64,000 bases of DNA from Sphaerisporangium corydalis (GTDB taxonomy: Bacteria; Actinomycetota; Actinomycetes; Streptosporangiales; Streptosporangiaceae), in NCBI RefSeq assembly GCF_025506355.1, contig NZ_JANZYP010000010.1:62001-126000 (forward strand). The letters are read 5' to 3'. The notes below the pieces were generated by a model that was given only the letters and a program-made list of their open reading frames with translations, made no database searches and was not told the origin of the DNA. A program made the translations under genes and the position numbers. Shown here in pieces: positions 44,301 to 50,366 of this stretch. Numbering within the stretch: the first letter of the stretch is position 1; every line of letters starts with the position of its first letter.

Positions 44301-44883
44301 TCCCGAGCCGACCCCCGGCGAACGGGCCACCAACGGTGCGGCGATGCGCATGCTCCCCGTCGGCTGGACCACACCCGCCACCGACGACGACCTGCGGCGC
44401 CACCTCGTGGAGACGCTGGCGATCGGCACCCACCGCGCCCCCGAGGCGATCGCTGCGGCCTGCATCGTCGCCGCGATGGCCGCCTGGGCGATCGAGGGCG
44501 TCGGCCTCGACTCCGTCCTCGCCGCCGCGCTCACCGAGGCCGACTGGGTCGCCGGCCGCTACGCGGAACCCACCGTCGTCCGCGCCGCCCTCGCCGGCAC
44601 CTGGACCCCACCCCCCGACGGCATCACCCTCGACGCCCTGGGCACGGTCGCCGCCGTCGTCCACATCCTCCGCACGACCACCGACCTCGGCTCCGCCCTC
44701 CGCCAATCCGTCCTCCTCGGCGGCGACACCGACACCGTCGCCGCCCTCGTCGGCGGCATCCGCGGCGCCATGACCCCCACCGACCTAGACGACCTCCCCT
44801 GGCTCCCCATCGTCGACTTCACCCTCCCCACCCCCCTCACCACCCGCCTCCACCGCCTCCGCGCCGACCACTACAAACAGTGA
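41350..44883 (+). CDS. STAND NTPase - TPR - ADP-ribosylglycohydrolase fusion (candidate defence sensor)
   Basis: A 1177-residue three-part protein. Residues 1-450 are a STAND/NACHT-like NTPase: Walker A GVGGNGKSALL (46-56), Walker B-like VLLFDTYE (251-258), and a winged-helix-like region with FALHQLLRRAI. About 540-870 are TPR-type helical repeats (ALGRWEEAEERL, FVRGDFEAAKRHADQAL, LGLAALQMGDAAEAEARF). About 885-1177 are an ADP-ribosylglycohydrolase (ARH/DraG) domain with all dinuclear Mg ligands visible: GDAFG near 893, STSDDT near 927-931 and GGDTDT near 1124-1129. STAND proteins act as ligand-triggered switches in bacterial antiviral immunity; ARH domains remove ADP-ribose or open related substrates. 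The stop overlaps the SIR2 gene start (GTGA), so the two products are made together. GC content is host-like; one TTA codon at 42748. The ribosome site at 41350 is weak. I know of no named system with this architecture. Confidence 0.88.
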   Translation: MSIFDDLNQNRPAGARLFVDRHTPCREFAERLNNDPAQQVVQVYVGVGGNGKSALLRTLQRRCVYRIPREHWEEIHGYPDEFFVDALSRAPGAEKVPVALLDFGAQPSGVNRPQEPLSALFMLKRQLAEAGVRTPRFDFAAVAYLHRSGADVRALVNELFPRSELLSAAGVADAFLQVPVVQVGTALFEWFNGRLDNLMEQRKLRRRVPPEVVAEVLALAPEPDLMEALPRLFCEDLRAVLTGRRTPHRIVLLFDTYEAVAGEGSRSRFGNVGGPRWIRSLLGNLPLADGAMAVVAGRAAPTWSRALTEPIPERYVKIDALGALPDRFARVYLEEAGVTDPELQDALVSYASDEAGLVHPLLLGLSTDVVLTAAERGRNLQTADFPADPELRDRERALAARLLSRINDDLEEAVAAVSAARSFDSDLFFHLGAQMDFPATMAVFRRLTAFSFVTPIAGEQRFALHQLLRRAIANIAPEVVLQAHEVLAAYYGAVPRPDEFTRRIEHIYHRAQLDPAAGVTLWLAEMDRVLALSRFDLCRSLLSVLGDLDMPSPEVAEACDYQVARAEIALGRWEEAEERLRALPGDAAHTHLLKGELAFVRGDFEAAKRHADQALAAGEDGAARLPYLMFSANMMLFLGRFDDGKRLCREGLAIFGVDGDGNTAVLWHSRLASIEFFSGDIEAAKEQLALAARRLDAVPEADRDRQAEAGLRHEEAVIAEAEGRAADALRGQAEALRIRREIADVRGVAHGLNGLGLAALQMGDAAEAEARFVESAVFARDLGERLLYAKVTRGRAEAATLDGRFDDADRLAAEALAEFEAADIPYDVVHAWITQARVHRARGDERAWLELTDRARREIEKEGFGSLYARCPEVRPPSAERIGRAMTAFAAGDAFGVPWEGSGPESIDADRIGELPAPAWGWPRGSTSDDTAQMLLVCELLSDTDGHPTAEAFLARLAAAEDEIRGIGPTTRRALDRFRETGALPEPTPGERATNGAAMRMLPVGWTTPATDDDLRRHLVETLAIGTHRAPEAIAAACIVAAMAAWAIEGVGLDSVLAAALTEADWVAGRYAEPTVVRAALAGTWTPPPDGITLDALGTVAAVVHILRTTTDLGSALRQSVLLGGDTDTVAALVGGIRGAMTPTDLDDLPWLPIVDFTLPTPLTTRLHRLRADHYKQ

Positions 44884-45773
44884 CCAAGAAGATCGCCACC
44901 GGAGCCGAGAAGATCGCCACCGGAGCCGAGAAGATCGCCACCGGAGCCGAGAAGATCGCCACCGGAATCCGATCGGCCGCCCGGCCGATCGCGGTGCTCG
45001 CCGGGGCCGGGGTGTCGCAGTCCGCAGGCGTGCCGACCGGGCAGGACCTGCTGGAGAGCGTGGCCCGGCAGCGCGGCGAGGACCCCGGCTCCGACCCGGT
45101 CGCCTGGTACCTCCGCTCGGTCGGCGGCTTCCCCGACTACTTCGGCATGGTCGGAGACGGCACCGACGCCCTCCCCGAAGCCATCTTCGACCAACCCGCA
45201 CCCACTCCCGCCCACCGAGCGATCGCCCGCATGACCGCCGCCGGCCTGGTCGGCCCCATCCTCACGACCAACCTCGACCGCCTCCTGGAAAAGGCCCTAC
45301 GCGAACAGGCCCTCCCCTTCGAACTCGCCTACGACCTCAACACCCTGACCCGAATCCTCAATAACCTGCGCCCACCCCCCGACGGTCCGGAACGGATCGA
45401 TGATCAGTCGGCCCAGACCGTTCACAAGGTGGTCGTGCTCAAACTGCACGGTGACTACCGCGACATCGGTATCCGGCACACCGCCCTCGGCGACCACATC
45501 TACCACGGTGTGATCGACGACCTGCTCGACCGGTTGTTCGCCGAATTCGACCTCCTGGTCTGCGGCTGGTCGGCGAGCTGGGACGTCCCCTTACGCCGCG
45601 CCCTACGCCGAGCCACCCGAGGCCAGATCTGGTGGCTCCAATGCGGCCCACCCTCCGCCGCCGCCCAAAGCACCTTCGCGGCCCGCCATCCCATGGTCGC
45701 CCCCGTGACCAGCTCAGACGAAGGCCTGACAACTCTCAGCACCCTCCTCCTCGACCCAGACCGCGACATCTAG
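44880..45773 (+). CDS. SIR2-family NAD-consuming protein with repetitive N-terminus
   Basis: A 297-residue protein of the SIR2 superfamily. NAD-binding motifs are intact: AGAGVSQSAGVP (41-52), TTNLDR (129-134) and LKLHGD (187-192) with His190 in the catalytic position; CGWSASWD (228-235) closes the fold. No zinc-binding CxxC module is present, as in defence-type SIR2 NADases rather than deacetylase sirtuins. The first 28 residues are an almost perfect four-fold KIATGAE repeat. The GTG start overlaps the STAND-ARH stop, giving obligate co-expression. Likely actions are NAD+ hydrolysis or ADP-ribosylation on activation, with the ARH partner reversing or shaping it; this is inference. TTA codon at 45591. 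A NadD gene faces it 73 bases downstream. Confidence 0.87.
   Translation: MTKKIATGAEKIATGAEKIATGAEKIATGIRSAARPIAVLAGAGVSQSAGVPTGQDLLESVARQRGEDPGSDPVAWYLRSVGGFPDYFGMVGDGTDALPEAIFDQPAPTPAHRAIARMTAAGLVGPILTTNLDRLLEKALREQALPFELAYDLNTLTRILNNLRPPPDGPERIDDQSAQTVHKVVVLKLHGDYRDIGIRHTALGDHIYHGVIDDLLDRLFAEFDLLVCGWSASWDVPLRRALRRATRGQIWWLQCGPPSAAAQSTFAARHPMVAPVTSSDEGLTTLSTLLLDPDRDI
44889..44966 (+). repeat. 21-bp tandem repeat encoding KIATGAE
   Basis: Three identical 21-base units (44889-44909, 44910-44930, 44931-44951) plus a 15-base partial fourth copy encode (KIATGAE)x3-KIATG at the start of the SIR2-domain protein. Identity at DNA level means a recent expansion. The period is seven residues, so the units would fall on one face of a helix (two turns each). 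Confidence 0.95.
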
Positions 45774-45846
45774 CCCGCTCCCGCTCGACATGGGCTGCCA
45801 TATCCAGCGCGCTCCTGCTCTGTACAAGCCGTGACATTCAGTGCGC

Positions 45847-46437
45847 TTATTCTCGGTACAGGCCGCGCTCCGTGATGTAATCCACCACCGGGTCGGGCAC
45901 CAGATAGCGAATCGACTGGACACGGCTGACCCGCTGCCGGATCACCGTAGAGGAGATCTCCCACACCGGAACATGAAGCAGCGTCACCCGCTCACGCCCC
46001 AGCAGGCTGGAGCCGCCCAGCTCATACCCCGGCCGCGAACAGAACACGAAATGCGCCAACTCGCCAAGCGAACGCGCCTCCCGCCACGTGGCAATCGACG
46101 CCAGCACGTCAGCCCCCGCGATGAAGAACAACTGAACGCACGGCCCATGCAACCGCCGCAGCTCGCGAAGCGTGTCAACCGCGTACGTAGGCCCGGCCCG
46201 ATCCACCTCCATCCGGCTCACCGAGAACCGTGGATCAGCCGCGACAGCGAGCCGCGTCATCACATACCGCTCCTCCGCCCCCGAAACCCTGAGCAGATCC
46301 TTCTGCCAAGGCCTCCCAGCCGGCACAAAGAGCACCTCATCCAGCCCAAGCCGATAAGCAGCCTCACTGGCCTTCAACAAATGCACATTATGAATGGGGT
46401 CGAACGTGCCCCCCATAATGCCCAACCGGACAGCCAT
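45847..46437 (-). CDS. nadD: nicotinate-nucleotide adenylyltransferase (NadD) paralogue
   Basis: A 196-residue enzyme that joins nicotinate mononucleotide to AMP, the penultimate step of NAD synthesis. Visible: N-terminal GIMGGTFDPIHNVHL, VPAGRPWQK, SRMEVDRAGPTYAVDTL, FFIAGADVLASIATW, and the C-terminal ISST-IR signature (EISSTVIRQRV). The (H/T)xGH nucleotidyl-transfer motif reads H-N-V-H, with Val for the usual Gly, so activity may be altered. Housekeeping nadD normally lies in the obg-proA-rsfS neighbourhood; none of those genes is here, so this is probably an additional copy. It converges on the SIR2 gene, suggesting a link to NAD depletion or replenishment. Base composition is lower in GC than the STAND gene. 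Confidence 0.9.
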   Translation of the reverse strand: MAVRLGIMGGTFDPIHNVHLLKASEAAYRLGLDEVLFVPAGRPWQKDLLRVSGAEERYVMTRLAVAADPRFSVSRMEVDRAGPTYAVDTLRELRRLHGPCVQLFFIAGADVLASIATWREARSLGELAHFVFCSRPGYELGGSSLLGRERVTLLHVPVWEISSTVIRQRVSRVQSIRYLVPDPVVDYITERGLYRE

Positions 46438-46517
46438 GGCCCAGTATCAGTACTCAACGAGGGACCTGTCCGCTCCGCTCCGTAACGCTACCGCTCGGCG
46501 TACTCGCGAAAGAGCAA

Positions 46518-46712
46518 TCAGCCCACTCGGGCGACAAGCGCGGAGAGTTCGATAAGCGAGTCGACTCGCCAGTCTGCTGCGCCCTGGATCGCTGGGTCCT
46601 CGGCCCACAGATGCCCCCACGGGCCTCGACGGACGAAAGCGGTCAGCCGGTCATCTGCCACTGGAGGTGTGATCAGCGCCGACCGCGGCGGAAGCCCACG
46701 TACATGCATCAC
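46518..46712 (-). CDS. small hypothetical protein coupled to the ATPase gene
   Basis: A 64-residue frame beginning GTG at 46712, overlapping the ATPase stop as GTGA. The sequence (MMHVRGLPPRSALITPP...WGHLWAEDPAIQGAADWRVDSLIELSALVARVG) is unrecognised; Trp and Asp/Arg distribution look protein-like. The overlap supports translation. It could be a truncated remnant of a larger gene. Confidence 0.45.
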   Translation of the reverse strand: MMHVRGLPPRSALITPPVADDRLTAFVRRGPWGHLWAEDPAIQGAADWRVDSLIELSALVARVG

Positions 46713-47203
46713 CGTTCCGTCCCTCCGAGATCTCCGCTGAAGATGCTGACCCGTACGGCGTCCGGTGCGGGGAGGTGACAGCGGACCTGCTTACCGATGG
46801 GAGTGAGGGCGACGTCCCAGCCGGGGGCGAGAGCGTCGAGCAACCACAGGCCGCGCCCGGACTCGGCCTGGTCGTCGTCGGGAGCCGTACTTGAGCGGAC
46901 GGGCAGGCGGGCCGGATTCGGGTCATGGACCTTGACCCAGACCCCCTTGCTGTCCTGCTCCACCTCGACGACGACCGGCGCCCAGTCACCACAGGCCCGC
47001 ACAGCGTTCCCGATCAACTCAGAAGCCACCAGCCGAGCCGACTCCGCCACCTCACCATCGACCCCGGCGGCAACCAGCCGCGCGAGCGTCACCTCCCGAA
47101 CCGCCCGCAGGTTCTCCTCACACACATTCATGTGCACCACGAACCCACCCGGCCTCGCAGCCAAGTAAAACCCCAAGGCAGCCCTCGCCTGCTCACCCGT
47201 CAC
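46709..47203 (-). CDS. RsbW/HATPase_c_2-type ATP-binding protein
   Basis: A 164-residue GHKL-fold protein. N-box ARLVASELIGNAVRACG (about 57-73), G1-like KVHDPNPARLP, and G2 ESGRGLWLLDALAPGWDV (about 116-133). Same family as the protein at 8.8 kb, and again next to an Scr1-type XRE regulator, here divergent with DUF397. Likely a component of that regulatory set rather than a housekeeping anti-sigma factor. Its 3' end is coupled to a 64-residue frame. Confidence 0.85.
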   Translation of the reverse strand: MTGEQARAALGFYLAARPGGFVVHMNVCEENLRAVREVTLARLVAAGVDGEVAESARLVASELIGNAVRACGDWAPVVVEVEQDSKGVWVKVHDPNPARLPVRSSTAPDDDQAESGRGLWLLDALAPGWDVALTPIGKQVRCHLPAPDAVRVSIFSGDLGGTER

Positions 47204-47408
47204 AGTGGCCCTCCTGTACTAGGTACGTTTTTCCGCGAATCACCAGTTTGGGACACCTAGGGCATCTAATTGACTACCCAAAGTGACGGCGACTTCCCGT
47301 AGATGATGAAGGCTTTCCAAGATTGGGCGCAAGGTTTCGACCCAACTCGGTCTCACTATTCGTGGAAGAGGCCAGTCTCACCTGGGGGTGGAGTGCCAGA
47401 CTGCCCCC

Positions 47409-48275
47409 ATGCCCAACGCGCCAGTGGTTCCGACGGTCCGACGCCGCCGCCTCGGCTCGACGCTGAAACACCTTCGCAACCAGGCCGCCCTCACCCTGGA
47501 CGAAGCGGCCGCCGCAATGGGCTGGAAGGCCCCAAAGATGTCCAAAATCGAGAACGCCTCCGCAACCATCCGCCCAGCAGAAGTCGCCACCCTGCTCAAG
47601 GCGTACGGCGTGACCGACCCCGAGGTCTTCGCCGCCCTGGAAAGTCTGGCCCGGGACGCGGGGAAGAAAGGGTGGTGGCAGACGTATACCGGCGTCGTCT
47701 CGTCCGCATATGCGGACTACATCGCTCTCGAATCCGACGCCGAGCGCATCTGCGAGTGGTCACCACTGCTCATCCCCGGCTTGCTACAGACCGCGGCCTA
47801 CGCCCGTGAGAACATCGCCGGCATCACGCACTTCCGTACTCCAGACGAGATCGCCGCGCTGGTCGAGGTGCGTCAAGCACGGCAGTCCGTCCTCAGCCGT
47901 CCCGGCAACGCAGTGGAACTCTGGGCGATCATCCACGAAGCAGCCCTGTATCAACGCTTCGCCGTACGGCCCGCCATCATGCGCGAGCAGCTCCGCCGCC
48001 TGCTCGACGCCGCTGAGCTGCCCACTGTGACGGTTCAGGTCATGCCGCTGGACTCGACGGCGCATCCAGGCATCTTGGGCGGCTTCAGCCTCGTCACCTT
48101 CCCGAGACCGATCCCAAACCTCGTGCTATTTGAGAACCTCAGCGGTGCGACCTACGTTGAAGGCGACGACACGACGCCCTTCGCAAAAGCTGTTGAACGG
48201 ATACGCGCCTCTGCGCTATCAGTTGAGGACTCCCTCGCCCGCATCGCGAAGCTGGAAGAAGGTAGCAAGAGATGA
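47409..48275 (+). CDS. Scr1-type XRE regulator (HTH + DUF5753)
   Basis: About 288 residues. The HTH is LGSTLKHLRNQAALTLDEAAAAMGWKAPKMSKIENA, and DUF5753 has GWWQTYTGVVSSAYADYIALESDA, EWSPLLIPGLLQTAAYAR, RQARQSVLSR and VQVMPLDSTAHPGILGGFSL. ATG at 47409 gives the usual family start; GTG at 47388 is possible and neither has a strong ribosome site. Its stop overlaps the DUF397 ATG (ATGA), the classic arrangement. Third Scr1 paralogue of the window, but it lacks the ATCTGCACGTGCAT motif upstream. Confidence 0.93.
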   Translation: MPNAPVVPTVRRRRLGSTLKHLRNQAALTLDEAAAAMGWKAPKMSKIENASATIRPAEVATLLKAYGVTDPEVFAALESLARDAGKKGWWQTYTGVVSSAYADYIALESDAERICEWSPLLIPGLLQTAAYARENIAGITHFRTPDEIAALVEVRQARQSVLSRPGNAVELWAIIHEAALYQRFAVRPAIMREQLRRLLDAAELPTVTVQVMPLDSTAHPGILGGFSLVTFPRPIPNLVLFENLSGATYVEGDDTTPFAKAVERIRASALSVEDSLARIAKLEEGSKR

Positions 48276-48493
48276 ACGGGTCCAACGCCCATCTCTACGC
48301 GTACGACCTCTCCGCCGCAACCTGGCGGAAGTCCTCCGCCAGCGGCGCCGAACACAACTGCGTCGAGATCGCCAACCTCCCTAACGGCGCCAAGGCCGTA
48401 CGAGACTCCAAAAACCTGGACCGCGAGCCCCTCAGGTTCAGCGCCCTGGGCTGGGCTACTTTCCGTCAAGCTGTGCTAAGCCCTTGGGCCTAG
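48272..48493 (+). CDS. DUF397 small protein
   Basis: A 73-residue DUF397 protein with the diagnostic WRKSSASGAEHNCVEIA, VRDSKNLDREPLRFSALGWATF pattern. DUF397 proteins are partners, often antagonists, of the Scr1-type XRE protein encoded immediately upstream; the two genes overlap by ATGA. It marks the end of the host-like regulatory block before the lower-GC island genes. Confidence 0.93.
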   Translation: MNGSNAHLYAYDLSAATWRKSSASGAEHNCVEIANLPNGAKAVRDSKNLDREPLRFSALGWATFRQAVLSPWA

Positions 48494-48514
48494 GGGACGG
48501 GGGTTGTGGAGCTG

Positions 48515-50365
48515 CTAATGAAAGAAACCGATTTCCGGAGTATCCGGAGTGCCGATGAGCAGGGCTCGGTCGAGGAAGGTGTTATTGGTTTCGCAACTGA
48601 TCTCCGGAAGGAGCACGCACGCGTAGCAGGCTGCGAGGTTCAGGCTGTCCGTTCCTGTGGCCTCTGACTCCATGCACGGAGGATCCTGGGAACACCAGGA
48701 GATGCGGTCCATCGCCGTTCTCAGAGACTTACGCAGCTTGTGTAGTTCGCCTTGACCCACTACACCACCCAGGCTTCCGGCGGAGTCGCTCGTGGCGGTA
48801 TAGATGAGCACTCCGGCCATATCTGCGGACGAGTAGATACGTTCTCGAAGGGCAGCGGCGGGGTAGCCGCAGTCCAGACTCCACTCGTTGATCAGGGCAT
48901 GGGCGAGGGTGTGCAGCAAAACGAAGCGGGGGGTGATGGGCGATCGGATATCCGATTTTGGGGGCCCGTCCTGGGATATTTCCGCCCGTCTGATCAATTG
49001 CGCTTGGTGGTTGTCGCGCATGCGGTTCGCTCGGGCCAAGGGACCTTCGCTCCCCTCCCACGCGCGTAACAGGTCTCCGTCGAGTCGCAGGAAGACTCCT
49101 TCGCCACGGACCTCGATGGCCGGCAGCCAGTCGCTTTCCTGGCGGGACAGGGCTGCGGGACGAGATAGCGGGAACTCTGGATCAGGCATCTCTAATCTGG
49201 TGAACGACTGAAGAGCCCGCACCTCGCGCAGTCTTTTCACGAGCATGACCTTATCGAGACCTTGAGGAATAGGATCGGTCAGATCCACCTTAGCGGCTTC
49301 GCACTCGAAATCGTCGTCTCGGGTGACATTGGTGGTTCCCTCGGTAAGCTCTTTGTACTCCTTCCCTCGCAGGCGGGCAGACGCGCTGGACGGAGTATCG
49401 TTGTCGTCGCTTTTCTCGGTGTCCAATGCCAGGTGTGCAAGAAAGGCTTTCAGTACCTGCTCTTGAGTGTAGTGGGTGGGTGCGGTGATCGTGCGGATCG
49501 CCACCGCCAGCGCTCCCTTGTCGTCCTTATAATCCATCAAGCTTTCTAGGTGCTTGTTTACAAGCCCGTGAACCGCCTGCGAGAACGGTGGAATGGACAG
49601 TGACGAACGCTGCACGGGGAACCACGCTGCGGACGAACCTCGCTGCAACGCTCGTGGGCTTTCCGTGCAGTCGTCCTCCCCTGCATCGCGTCCCAACCAT
49701 GGACGTCCGCCTTTGCAACGCACTCCGATGGACTCCAGTGCCCCTCTGCTGAGTGCGCCTTCCATGGAAACCGGCTTAGCTTCACAGGAACACTTGACGA
49801 CGATAGACCTCAAGGACGCGGTTCCACCTATGTTGTGCAGGCTCAACTCATGTCGTCCGAGCAGGTCTCCGTTTGAAGCGTCGGCCCTGTAGTGCAACCA
49901 CTCCCAGTACGGGAAGTCGTCAATATGCCCATTCGCGCAGGCGACGACGAAACGGGAGGGGGTTAACGGTCTGTCACAGGCACCGCATCGACTCTTCCCA
50001 CGCGGAGAGCCGAATCTGGAGAAGGGTTGCAGGGTTTTACATTCCACGCAAGAATACATCTCAGGAAACAGTCGTACCCGAACGCCGTCGCCGGCGGGGG
50101 GACTCGCTGCGGGTGGGAGCCTGAACTTCTTGACGCCCAGCCACTTGCGGAGATTGGGTTCGTAGATGACCGGCGCTTCGTCGATTCTCCAGGTGTGCAG
50201 GCCACTGATGATAAAGGATCGATCCTCCAAGGCCACCATCGAGCCGATACCATAAGTCGTGATCATTTGGGTGCGTCGGACGGCTCCCTGAGGGGCCCGT
50301 GACCGTTCTGTGACGCCACGCCGATCGCTGGCCTGACGTCGGTTCGAGCCAATACGAGAAGCCAT
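48515..50365 (-). CDS. drmB: DrmB-like protein (DUF1998), DISARM core
   Basis: A 616-residue protein matching DrmB of DISARM anti-phage systems. The N-terminal region has the RRTQMITTYGIGSMVALEDRSFIISG start and a zinc-ribbon-like pair CVECKTLQPFSRFG...CGACDRPL, followed by VVACANGHIDDFPYWEW. The C-terminal DUF1998 core is FVLLHTLAHALINEWSLDCGYPAAALRERIY (about 478-508), then SLGGVVGQGEL and a cysteine cluster CSQDPPCMES...CYACVLLPEISCE. In DISARM, DrmB binds DrmA, and the pair blocks entry or processing of phage DNA. ATG at 50365 follows GGAGAGG and overlaps the end of drmA. Lower GC than the left part of the window. Confidence 0.85.
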   Translation of the reverse strand: MASRIGSNRRQASDRRGVTERSRAPQGAVRRTQMITTYGIGSMVALEDRSFIISGLHTWRIDEAPVIYEPNLRKWLGVKKFRLPPAASPPAGDGVRVRLFPEMYSCVECKTLQPFSRFGSPRGKSRCGACDRPLTPSRFVVACANGHIDDFPYWEWLHYRADASNGDLLGRHELSLHNIGGTASLRSIVVKCSCEAKPVSMEGALSRGALESIGVRCKGGRPWLGRDAGEDDCTESPRALQRGSSAAWFPVQRSSLSIPPFSQAVHGLVNKHLESLMDYKDDKGALAVAIRTITAPTHYTQEQVLKAFLAHLALDTEKSDDNDTPSSASARLRGKEYKELTEGTTNVTRDDDFECEAAKVDLTDPIPQGLDKVMLVKRLREVRALQSFTRLEMPDPEFPLSRPAALSRQESDWLPAIEVRGEGVFLRLDGDLLRAWEGSEGPLARANRMRDNHQAQLIRRAEISQDGPPKSDIRSPITPRFVLLHTLAHALINEWSLDCGYPAAALRERIYSSADMAGVLIYTATSDSAGSLGGVVGQGELHKLRKSLRTAMDRISWCSQDPPCMESEATGTDSLNLAACYACVLLPEISCETNNTFLDRALLIGTPDTPEIGFFH

Positions 50366-50366
50366 G

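Noticed and set aside
44889-44966. CRISPR or minisatellite outside a gene
   Set aside because: Contiguous 21-bp units without spacers, in frame with the SIR2 gene, so a protein repeat.
44880-45773. Housekeeping CobB-type deacetylase
   Set aside because: No zinc-binding cysteine pairs, and tight coupling to a STAND-ARH gene; it fits defence-type SIR2.
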